Positions 24,201 through 31,798 of a stretch of DNA of 34,597 nucleotides are shown here, one piece after another. The position numbers were made by a program, and so were the translations under genes. Under the pieces are notes generated by a model. That model ran no database searches. It had not been told where the DNA came from and was given only the letters and a program-made list of their open reading frames with translations. The stretch covers positions 1 to 34,597 of the forward strand of contig JACRBO010000281.1 in assembly GCA_016219235.1 (NCBI GenBank), written 5' to 3'. The DNA is from Chloroflexota bacterium (GTDB taxonomy: Bacteria > Chloroflexota > Anaerolineae > Fen-1058). Numbering within the stretch: the stretch's first letter is position 1; the number at the start of each line of letters is the position of its first letter.

Positions 24201-26453
24201 GTGCTCTTCGATCTGGCGCAATCGCTCAGCACGCAGCTGGCGGTGGATCAGGTGTTGCAACAAATCTATCAGGGCGCGTCGCGCCTGATCGATACCGCCA
24301 ATTTCTACATCGGCCTGTACGACCCCGCCCGCCACGAAGTCGATTTTGTCATCAACGCCAGCGAGTCTGTCGTCGATAAGAGCATCACGACGATTTCAGC
24401 CGATCAGGGCATGACAGGTTACATCATCCGCACTCGCAGCAGCGTGCTCATCAGGGAAGACATCGATTCCTGGCTGAAGGCCAACGGTCTACAACGCGTC
24501 GGCTCGGCCGCTCAATCGTGGCTTGGTGTTCCGCTCATGCTGGGCGATCAAGTGTTGGGCGTCATGTCTGTTCAGAACTATACGACGCCCAATGTCTACG
24601 ACGAGCACGATCGCGACGTGCTGTATCTATTGGGCGCTCAAGCCGCCATCGCCATTCAGAATGCGCGGCTCTTTGAACAGACGCACGATGCCCGCGCAAC
24701 AGCCGAAAGCCGGCTGCGCGAGACTCAGGTCTTGCAGGAATTCAGTCAGGCTGTGTCTCAGGCGCTCGATGTGCCGCAGGTGCTCGACGCCCTGGTGACA
24801 ACCTTGCAAAGTCGCCTGGAGTTTTCGCACATTGCCATTGCGCTGATCGAGCCGGAAGCGGCGCAGCTCACCATCGTGCGCGGTGTGGGCAGCGCAGCCA
24901 ACCTGCAGGGCCTGGCGCGTCCGCTGGCCGCCGTACAAGACGACATCACACTGCACATCATGCACGGCGGCCAGATTGAGGTCATCGACGGCTGGGATGA
25001 CCGGCTCGATCGAGAGATCTTCGAACGCGAAGGTCACGCCGATCTGGTGCGGGCCTTTGTGCCGGTGCGACTGCGCGATGAAGCCATCGGCCTCATCGAG
25101 GCTGGCTATCAGCGCGCAGCCCGTGCGCAGATCACGCCGGAAGAACTGCGTGTGCTGGGCGGTCTGGCCGATCAGGTGGCCATTGCCATCGACAATGCGC
25201 GTTTGTTGGAGCAAGTCCAGACTGCGTTGGGTGAAGCCGAGCAACTCTACAACGCCAGTCAGCAGTTGTCGACCGCACCGGATGTGCCCGGGATGTTGAC
25301 CGCACTGGTTCAACATGTGTCGGTGCCGGACGTCAACCGGGTAATTGTCTGGCTGTATGAGTTCGATGCCGAACGCCAGGTCACCGCGATTGTTACCGGC
25401 GCGGCCTGGCATAGCGGTATCGGTGAGCCGCCCCCGCCGATCGGCACCCGGCTGCCGCCGGCCGCGATGCACGCCTTCCAGTTTGCCCAGAGCCGTCAAC
25501 CCGTAATCACGAATGATGCGGAGCATGATGACCGGCTGAATCCTGGTAGTCGAGCCGTGTTGCGCCAGCTGCACGTTCGGGCGGCAGCCATTCTGCCGCT
25601 GTGGGCGAGCGATCGCCAGGTGGGTATGCTGATGTTGCAGTCAGAACAGCCACACACCTTCGTAGACACCGAGGTTCGCCCTTACATGTCGCTGACCCAA
25701 CAGATGGCTACGGCCATCGAGAACCGCCGCCTGTTTGAACAGACGCAGCACGACGCCGAACGCGAGCACTCACTGAACCGCATCGCTACCGCCATCAGTC
25801 GCTCGGCCACAGTCAGCGAGTTATTGCCCACTGCGCTAGACGTGACACTCGAGACCATCGGCTTCGAATGCGGTCTCGCCACGCTATTCGACACCGCCAC
25901 AAACACCCTGCGTATACTGGCCCAACGCGATTTGCCAGAACCGTTGTCAAAACGCCTGGCAACCGGCCTCAGCGGCACGTTGTGCGAGTATGTCTTCATT
26001 CAGGGTCAGGCAACTTTCCTCGAAGACTTGAGACAGGATGCGCCGGTTGATGTGGGCGGCCTCCTTGCGCAGGGTCTTCAATCCTATGTGGGCATTCCGC
26101 TGACTTATCAGGACCACACACTGGGCACGCTCTGCATGTTTGGCCACACGATCAAACCTCTGCCCGACAACATCGACGTGCTACTCCGATCGATCGGCCA
26201 ACAGATCGGCGTGGGCGTCGAAAACGCCCGCCTGTTTGAACAAACTCAGCGTGACGCCGAGCGCGAGCGTACCATCAATCGCATCACCAGCCGGCTGCGC
26301 AACGCCCAAAGCGTGGAACAAGTGCTCAACATCGCGACGCAGGAATTGCGCGCCGCTACCCGTTCGGCTGTGACGGTGGCCGAGATCGCGCCGGCAGTCA
26401 ACCGGCCGGACGATCACGCGCCTAACGGCCACAGCCAGACTGGGCAGGAGTGA
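21237..26453 (+). CDS. Giant soluble sensor: six PAS and five GAF domains, no output domain
   Basis: I start at the ATG at 21237 (1738 residues), which overlaps the ParA stop; the frame is open from 21156, but that lies inside parA and has no family sequence. A short duplicated LPV(D/E)xxPIDP segment opens the protein. PAS domains lie at about 57-165, 186-300, 311-428, 436-552, 558-674 and 682-800. PAS3 and PAS6 share IGKTDxDxxP and AEKYRADxQA. GAF domains lie at about 817-980, 990-1145, 1165-1320, 1337-1500 and 1512-1670. The first carries the NPLLPxTRSE module shared with the next three proteins. The end (about 1680-1715) is a helix and strand like the start of another GAF. No H-box, ATPase, GGDEF, EAL, cyclase or DNA-binding domain is present, and there is no membrane segment. 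It must act through partners. Confidence 0.9.
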   Translation: MAKRDRELRHRLEELFSSEAEALPVDSGPIDPAGSTADTLPVEASPIDPVARALEALPPALWKTILDHLPLPVYLKDREHTWIAVNGAWGDLLGRPAGMLIGHVDKEQSDEAWQLDDQVLEGGQADDSQTASTALDGSVLTRRTRRVPLTDEHGQVRYVLGIIEDSVKPAATEQTASTAPVDNAALARFQAIVEATPIPILITRVTDGRPLYVNARASTMFGVPREDMLNHTTLEFYDAPADRQKILAVLQRDGRVVNYELRLKRGDGSLLWVMLDVQPLVYNNERAVLSGFYDITARKQAEAQLQTSETLYQSLVDTIPENLCRKDKHGRFTYGNRHYCELVGLSLEELIGKTDFDIHPPDLAEKYRADDQAVMASGKPAEFLEAHEVLGTGEQSFVRTIKSPLYDAQGQLLGIQIMFWDATELGRAEQALKLRTSALEAAANGIAITNRDGEMIWVNPAFTHLTGYTFEEAVGQNARILNSGRQSKEFYRAMWQTILSGQNWHGELVNRRKDGREYDEEITITPVRASGGEITHFIAIMQDIRERKRGEEQMLRFKLGMERSGDAIFITDLDGTIEYVNPAFEKTYGYLAAEAIGQNPRILKSGVIPQERYAHFWQTLKARGTVAGEIINKTKDGRLITIEGANTPIIDSADNLVGFLAVHRDITARKQTERRLAEAAQRLQVLIENAPDMIYIKDQQGRFLVANQPVAALAGAPSVEALIGKTDLDFFPREFAEKYRADEQAIVRSGQPLLNMEEMSAGPDGEPRWLSTTKVPFRNADGQIEGIVGIGRDITERKQIEAERERLLTVEARRAVQLQAGSEIANAAATILEPDKLLPVVVELVRERYDLYYAGLFLVDASGRWAELRSGTGEAGRKMLDARHRLEVGGTSMVGRCVTTGEPRIALDVGAEAIRFDNPLLPRTRSEMALPLTSRGQIIGALTIQSTQLAAFTDDDINALRVMSSQIATAIENARLFQETQRRAEEQAVLFDLAQSLSTQLAVDQVLQQIYQGASRLIDTANFYIGLYDPARHEVDFVINASESVVDKSITTISADQGMTGYIIRTRSSVLIREDIDSWLKANGLQRVGSAAQSWLGVPLMLGDQVLGVMSVQNYTTPNVYDEHDRDVLYLLGAQAAIAIQNARLFEQTHDARATAESRLRETQVLQEFSQAVSQALDVPQVLDALVTTLQSRLEFSHIAIALIEPEAAQLTIVRGVGSAANLQGLARPLAAVQDDITLHIMHGGQIEVIDGWDDRLDREIFEREGHADLVRAFVPVRLRDEAIGLIEAGYQRAARAQITPEELRVLGGLADQVAIAIDNARLLEQVQTALGEAEQLYNASQQLSTAPDVPGMLTALVQHVSVPDVNRVIVWLYEFDAERQVTAIVTGAAWHSGIGEPPPPIGTRLPPAAMHAFQFAQSRQPVITNDAEHDDRLNPGSRAVLRQLHVRAAAILPLWASDRQVGMLMLQSEQPHTFVDTEVRPYMSLTQQMATAIENRRLFEQTQHDAEREHSLNRIATAISRSATVSELLPTALDVTLETIGFECGLATLFDTATNTLRILAQRDLPEPLSKRLATGLSGTLCEYVFIQGQATFLEDLRQDAPVDVGGLLAQGLQSYVGIPLTYQDHTLGTLCMFGHTIKPLPDNIDVLLRSIGQQIGVGVENARLFEQTQRDAERERTINRITSRLRNAQSVEQVLNIATQELRAATRSAVTVAEIAPAVNRPDDHAPNGHSQTGQE

Positions 26454-26456
26454 CCC

Positions 26457-29216
26457 ATGAAAGAGCGATTCAACGTCGTAGTCGCATGGTTTGATCGACT
26501 GCGCTACTCACAGAAATTCATGCTCGTCAGCCTGCTGTTTGCGGTGCCGACGATGGTGGTTCTGACCATTCTGGTGAGCGAGACCGCCTCACGCATCGAG
26601 CTCTACGGCTATCGCGAAAAATCCGGTGTGCAGTATTTGCGGGTAACTCGTCACTTAATGGCCGATGTGCAGCAACACCAGCTACTGGCAAGCGCTGCGT
26701 TGTCCGGCGGCGATGTTTCCGGACAGATAGCGCAAGTGCAGCAGCAAATCGACCAGGATTTCGCCAGCCTCGCGCAAATCGATCAACAGTATGGTGACAC
26801 GTTCAAGTCAGGCGAGTTGATGCGCGCCTTGCCGCCACAGTGGGCAACTTTGAAGCAGGGTTGGTCAGCGCTAACCCCCGACGAAAGCCTGCAAGGTCAC
26901 ACCGAGATGGTTTCCAGCATCCGGGCGCTGATTTCGCTGGTCGGCAACGCCTCGTATTTGATCCTTGATCCCGATCTAGACACCTATTACATGGTGGATA
27001 CGATCGTCCTTAAGCTGCCTGAATCGCAGGACCTGGTAGCCCAATTGATTGGTATCGGGCAAAGAGTGATTCGGCGCAGGACGTTGATTCCCGATGATCG
27101 GGCGGATCTCCAGGCCTACACCAGCTTGTTGCAGTCCAATCTGGCGGCCATGCAAACCAGCGTCCAGGTGGCCTTTAACAACAACCCGGCCCAAAATTTA
27201 CGACCGGCGCTTGAGACCCAGATCCAGGCCTATCGTGAAGCGACCGATCAGTTGTTTCAAGCACTCAAAAGCGGCATTACCAACACGCCGACAGTCGCAA
27301 CCGATCCTGTTGTCATCCTAGAATCGGGGCAGCAAGCCCTGGCGCAGAGCTATCGTCTCTACGACGCAGCCGCGTTGGAGTTGGAGACGCTACTTCAACG
27401 CCGCATTGAACAGCTCTCAGCGCGACAATTCGCAAGCATCTTGTTCAGCCTGATAGCATCGTTGATCGCTGCTGCGATCGGCGCTGCGCTAATGCGCGCC
27501 ATTAGTCGCCAGCTGGCGGCATTGACCACGACCACAGAACGGCTGGCAACCGGTGATTTGGCGGCACGTGTGCAGATTGCCGGTCAATCAGAGGCCGCCC
27601 AGGTCGGCACAGCGTTCAATCAGATGGCGCAGCAGTTGAGTCAAGCGCAGAAATCTCTGGAATTGCGCACCGCGCAGATCAACGCCGGGGCCGAAGTCGG
27701 ACGAGTGGTTACCTCGCTGTTGGATACTGACGCCCTGCTCCGGACAGTCGTCGAACTGATCACCAACCGATTTGGCTTCTACTATACAGCGGCCTTCCTA
27801 CTTGATTCAACCCGGCAGCAGGCCGTGCTGCGTGAGGCAAGCGGTACCGTCGGCCACACACTGAAGGAAACCGGACACCGGCTGGACATCGGCGGGCAAT
27901 CGATGGTGAGCCACGCCATCCAGACTCGCCAGCTGCGCATCGCGTTGGATGTCGGTGCGGAAGCAGTGCGCTTCGCGAACCCGCTGTTGCCTGATACTCG
28001 ATCAGAAATTGCACTGCCCTTGATGGCCGGCGGTCGCGTGTTGGGCGCACTGGACGTGCAATCGACACAGGCAGCTGCTTTTGATCAAGCCAATGCGGCT
28101 GTGCTGCAAAACATGGCTAACCAGATCGCCATTGCCCTGAGCAACGCCGAACTGTTTAAGCAGACCGAAATAACCCTGCAAAATACGCGCAACCTGTTTG
28201 CAGCCAGCCAGAAAATCAGCACGGCTACCGACACCGACAGCCTGTTGCACACGCTCATTAGTTACATTGCACCCGACGCCAGCCGCGCGGGCATCATGGT
28301 ATTCGGCCCGCGCGACGAGACCGGTCAACCAACCTACTTCGAGTTTGTGTCCACCTGGGTGCACGCAGATTTTGCCGCCATGACACAGGTCATCCGGCCT
28401 GGCACACGCTTCACAGCGCAGCAGTTGCCCGTTGTCAGTTCAGTCACATCGGCGCAGCCGCTGGTCGTGCCAGACGCCAGCGCCGATGAAGTATCACCCG
28501 CACTGCGCACGCTCATGCACCGCATCGGCGCGGAAGCCATGACGGCACTGGCCCTGGTCGCCGGTCAAAATCCGTTGGGCATCTTGATCGTGGGCTATCG
28601 GCAGGCGCGCACCTTCAGCGCTGATTATCTTCAGACGCTGGTTACTCTTGGCAGTCAGGCCGCCATTGTCATTCAGAATCAGCGTTCGCTGGCCGAAACG
28701 CAAGCGGCGTTGAAACAATTGGACGCGATTAACCGCCGCCTGACGGGTGAAGCCTGGCAAGCGTACACCGCGCCGCTGGGCGGCGCGCTGACGATTCAAG
28801 ACGTCGCACCCGGCGCCCAGGGCGCATCACCGGCTGCGGACCTCAGCACTTCGATCGTCGTGCGCGGCGAGCCGATCGGCGCGTTGAAGTTGCAGGATGT
28901 CGATCCCGATCGAGCGTGGAGCGCCGGCGATCGCGCTCTGCTGGAAGCCGTCGCCAGCGAAATTGCCATCTCGATCGACAATGCGCGCCTGCTGGAGCAA
29001 ACCGAGCGCCGCGCCCAGCGTGAACAATTCATCACCGAGGTCAGCCGCAAGATGCTGGCCGCGTCCAATATGCAGAGCATCATCCAGATCGCGGGTGATG
29101 AGTTGAGCCGCGCCCTGACGACAGCCCGGGTCAAAGTAGAGATAGGCGCCGGGCTGGCGGGCTCAACCGCCGGCCCGGCTGTCTCGCCCGAGGGCAACGG
29201 AGGCACAGCCGCATGA
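26457..29216 (+). CDS. Membrane sensor: two TM segments, HAMP, GAF domains, no output domain
   Basis: This 919-residue protein starts 3 nt after the previous stop, with AGGAG just before it. TM1 is at about 20-40 and TM2 at about 324-346. The ~280-residue external loop is helical and contains DPDLDTYYMVDTIVLKLPE, a motif I associate with helical sensor domains of chemoreceptors and GGDEF proteins. A HAMP domain (346-400) is followed by GAF1 (408-565, with FGFYYTAAF and NPLLPDTRSEIALPL), GAF2 (580-735), a shortened GAF-like part (762-845, LTGEAW ... VVRGEPIGALKLQD) and a partial-GAF tail (about 855-890, MQSIIQIAGDELSRAL). No kinase or other output domain follows; it ends in a Gly/Ala-rich stretch. 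Its stop overlaps the next start as ATGA. Confidence 0.9.
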   Translation: MKERFNVVVAWFDRLRYSQKFMLVSLLFAVPTMVVLTILVSETASRIELYGYREKSGVQYLRVTRHLMADVQQHQLLASAALSGGDVSGQIAQVQQQIDQDFASLAQIDQQYGDTFKSGELMRALPPQWATLKQGWSALTPDESLQGHTEMVSSIRALISLVGNASYLILDPDLDTYYMVDTIVLKLPESQDLVAQLIGIGQRVIRRRTLIPDDRADLQAYTSLLQSNLAAMQTSVQVAFNNNPAQNLRPALETQIQAYREATDQLFQALKSGITNTPTVATDPVVILESGQQALAQSYRLYDAAALELETLLQRRIEQLSARQFASILFSLIASLIAAAIGAALMRAISRQLAALTTTTERLATGDLAARVQIAGQSEAAQVGTAFNQMAQQLSQAQKSLELRTAQINAGAEVGRVVTSLLDTDALLRTVVELITNRFGFYYTAAFLLDSTRQQAVLREASGTVGHTLKETGHRLDIGGQSMVSHAIQTRQLRIALDVGAEAVRFANPLLPDTRSEIALPLMAGGRVLGALDVQSTQAAAFDQANAAVLQNMANQIAIALSNAELFKQTEITLQNTRNLFAASQKISTATDTDSLLHTLISYIAPDASRAGIMVFGPRDETGQPTYFEFVSTWVHADFAAMTQVIRPGTRFTAQQLPVVSSVTSAQPLVVPDASADEVSPALRTLMHRIGAEAMTALALVAGQNPLGILIVGYRQARTFSADYLQTLVTLGSQAAIVIQNQRSLAETQAALKQLDAINRRLTGEAWQAYTAPLGGALTIQDVAPGAQGASPAADLSTSIVVRGEPIGALKLQDVDPDRAWSAGDRALLEAVASEIAISIDNARLLEQTERRAQREQFITEVSRKMLAASNMQSIIQIAGDELSRALTTARVKVEIGAGLAGSTAGPAVSPEGNGGTAA

Positions 29217-31798
29217 CCCTACGCAAAAGACTCTTGCTGAACGGCGGCCTGCTTCTGGCCGGACTCGTGCTGATCTTGTATCTGGTGGTTGCCAGTATTA
29301 TCTCGTCCGGTTTTGCTGAACTGGAAACCCAGACAATCAGTCGCGATGTGCAGCGCGTGCTCAAGGCGGTCGATGCAACGCAAGCCACTCTGAACGCATC
29401 GGACCGCGACTATGCACGCTGGGATGACATGTATGCTTTTGCTCAAGACGGCAACGCCGAGTTTGCCACTAACAACCTGACCGATAGCGTATTTGACAAC
29501 CTGCGGCTAAACATCATTGCGGTCGTTAAGCCAACGGCCGAGGTCGTATACATTCGCAGCTATGACCTGACAACGCAGAGCGATGTAGCTGTGCCCGAGG
29601 GGCTGCTGGCGCACCTTACGGTAAATGATCGGCTGCTGGCCCCCGGTACGCCCGACGGCGCCTTAACCGGCTTGATGGCGTTACCCGAAGGCGCACTCCT
29701 GATCGTCTCGCACCCGATTCTGACCTCCAACGGTGACGGGCCAGGTGCGGGCATGCTCATCATGGGCCGTTACCTTAATGTGGCAGAGATCCAACGGTTG
29801 GCCGAGACCACGCAGCTGAGTATCAGCACTTATGAGTGGGCTTCACCGCAACTGCCTCAGCCAGTGGAAAGCATCAAAGCCAGTCTGTCGCCAGCGGCGC
29901 CCGGCGCCACCCGCGCGCTTGATGCCGAGACGATTGCCGGCTATAGCCTGCTGACCGATCTCAATAACCAGCCGGCGCTCATCGTACAGGTCAGTGAAGC
30001 GCGCACCATCTATCAGCGCGGCCAGGCCAGCCTGAACCTGGTGGTCGCGGCGCTGCTGGTGGCCGGCCTGATCCTGGGCGTTGCGTCGATGCTCCTGCTG
30101 GACAAAATCGTTCTGACCCGCGTGTCGCAACTGAGCACCGCTATCCGCCGGCTGGACGCTGAACGCGATCTGTCGGTACGGGCGCCGATAAGCGGCCGCG
30201 ATGAACTTTCGGGCCTGGCCATATCGTTCAATTCAATGGCCGCCCAGCTGGAGCAATCGGTCGAGACCCTGGAACGGCGCGTCGAACTGCAGACGGCGCA
30301 ATTGCAGGCCGGCGCCGAAGTCGGCCGCGCGGCGACATCCATCCTCGATCCAGATCGACTCCTTAAACAGGCCATGACCTTGATCACGGAACGGTTTGGC
30401 TTTTATTATGCCGCTGCCTTCGTTCTTGACGAGGCCGGCCAGTGGGCCAACCTGCGCGAAGCCAGCGGACCGGGCGATGTTGCGCAACTGCTTAAACAGT
30501 CCAGCCACAAGTTGGAGATCGGCGGACGGTCCATGATCAGCACCGCTGTGACCACTCGCCACCCTCGCATTGCGTTGGATGTGGGCACTGAAGCGGTGCG
30601 CTTTGCCAACCCGTTGCTGCCTGACACACGGTCAGAAATCGCGCTGCCGCTGATCGTGGGCGACCAGGTGTTGGGCGCCCTGGACGTACAGTCCACGCAA
30701 CCGGCCGCTTTCGATGCCAGTAGCGCCGCCGTGCTGCAGGGCATGGCCGATCAGATCGCGGTCGCCATCAACAACGCCGCGCAATATCGGCGGGCACAGG
30801 CGCGCACCGAACAGATCGCCGGCCTGCTGGCCGCGTCGCTCGAACTATCCGGCCAGCCCGATCAGATCAAACTGTATGAGCGCGTCGAAGACGTAAGCAG
30901 CTCGTTGTTGAATGCCGATGGTGTAGGACTCTGGTTTGCCATCGATCAGGAACGGCTGGAACTGCGCCACACCGTCAACGTCGGCCCGATCGATTTGACC
31001 GGCCGCCAGCTGCGCATCGGCGAAGGACTGGTGGGCAAGGTCTTTGAGTCTGGCCTGATCTTGCGCGTGGATGACTACCTGGCCTGGACCGGGCGAGCCA
31101 GCGCCTTCGCCGATGCCCCCTTCCACAGTGCGATGGGGGTGCCGTTGATGTGGCAGAACCGCGTGCTGGGCGTGCTGGCCATTACACGCTCTAAGCCCGG
31201 CAACCCATTTACGACCGACGACGAGAACCTCGCGCAGCTGGTGGCGGCCCAGGCCGCTGCCGCGCTCGACAACATCCGCTTGCGAGCCGCGCAACAGCAG
31301 GCCCTGGCCGATCTGGACGCCCTCAATCGCCGCCTGACGGGCGAAGCCTGGCAGGTTCAGGCGCTCAACCAGACATTGACTTATGAGCGTCGCCAGCTAG
31401 CCCGGACCCCGCAGGCGCCGGGGCGGTCAGTCCGCATTCCGATCGAGCTGCGCGGCACCCCGATCGGTGCCATCACGCTCGAAGATGAGCAGGCGCGTAT
31501 CTTCACCGACGACGAGCAAGCCTTCATCAACGGGATCACGCAACAGCTGGCGCTGGCGCTGGAAAATCAACGCCTGACCGATGTCGCGCAATCGTCCGCG
31601 CAACGCGATCGAGCTATCGCCGAAACCGCCGATAAGATTCACCAACCCACCAGCCTGGACGCCATTCTGCGCGTGGCCGTCAACGAACTGAGCCGCATTA
31701 CCGGCATCAGCGGCGTGGGCGTGCAGTTAGGCTTTGCGCCCGACCGGAGCACCGGCCAGGACAACCACGCGCCTGATCGGACGCAGGAGAACGAATGA
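29213..31798 (+). CDS. Membrane sensor: CHASE4, HAMP, GAF domains, no output domain
   Basis: This 861-residue protein overlaps the preceding gene by 4 nt (ATGA). TM1 is at about 8-30. The external domain (38-265) has DRDYARWDDMYAFAQDG and NNLTDSVFDNLRLN, characteristic of CHASE4 sensory domains. TM2 is at about 274-296 and HAMP at 297-350. GAF1 (363-520) is very close to GAF1 of the previous protein (FGFYYAAAF, RIALDVGTEAVRFANPLLP). GAF2 (534-690), a shortened GAF-like region with LTGEAWQ (708-785) and the partial-GAF tail (795-835, LDAILRVAVNELSRI) follow in the same order as in its neighbour. The cytoplasmic halves are therefore paralogous while the external sensors differ, which suggests domain swapping. 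No catalytic output domain is present. Confidence 0.9.
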   Translation: MTLRKRLLLNGGLLLAGLVLILYLVVASIISSGFAELETQTISRDVQRVLKAVDATQATLNASDRDYARWDDMYAFAQDGNAEFATNNLTDSVFDNLRLNIIAVVKPTAEVVYIRSYDLTTQSDVAVPEGLLAHLTVNDRLLAPGTPDGALTGLMALPEGALLIVSHPILTSNGDGPGAGMLIMGRYLNVAEIQRLAETTQLSISTYEWASPQLPQPVESIKASLSPAAPGATRALDAETIAGYSLLTDLNNQPALIVQVSEARTIYQRGQASLNLVVAALLVAGLILGVASMLLLDKIVLTRVSQLSTAIRRLDAERDLSVRAPISGRDELSGLAISFNSMAAQLEQSVETLERRVELQTAQLQAGAEVGRAATSILDPDRLLKQAMTLITERFGFYYAAAFVLDEAGQWANLREASGPGDVAQLLKQSSHKLEIGGRSMISTAVTTRHPRIALDVGTEAVRFANPLLPDTRSEIALPLIVGDQVLGALDVQSTQPAAFDASSAAVLQGMADQIAVAINNAAQYRRAQARTEQIAGLLAASLELSGQPDQIKLYERVEDVSSSLLNADGVGLWFAIDQERLELRHTVNVGPIDLTGRQLRIGEGLVGKVFESGLILRVDDYLAWTGRASAFADAPFHSAMGVPLMWQNRVLGVLAITRSKPGNPFTTDDENLAQLVAAQAAAALDNIRLRAAQQQALADLDALNRRLTGEAWQVQALNQTLTYERRQLARTPQAPGRSVRIPIELRGTPIGAITLEDEQARIFTDDEQAFINGITQQLALALENQRLTDVAQSSAQRDRAIAETADKIHQPTSLDAILRVAVNELSRITGISGVGVQLGFAPDRSTGQDNHAPDRTQENE

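Noticed and set aside
24627..25574. 315-codon minus-strand frame
   Set aside because: It lies within the GAF region of the 1738-residue sensor and is a mirror of it; it has no motif of its own.
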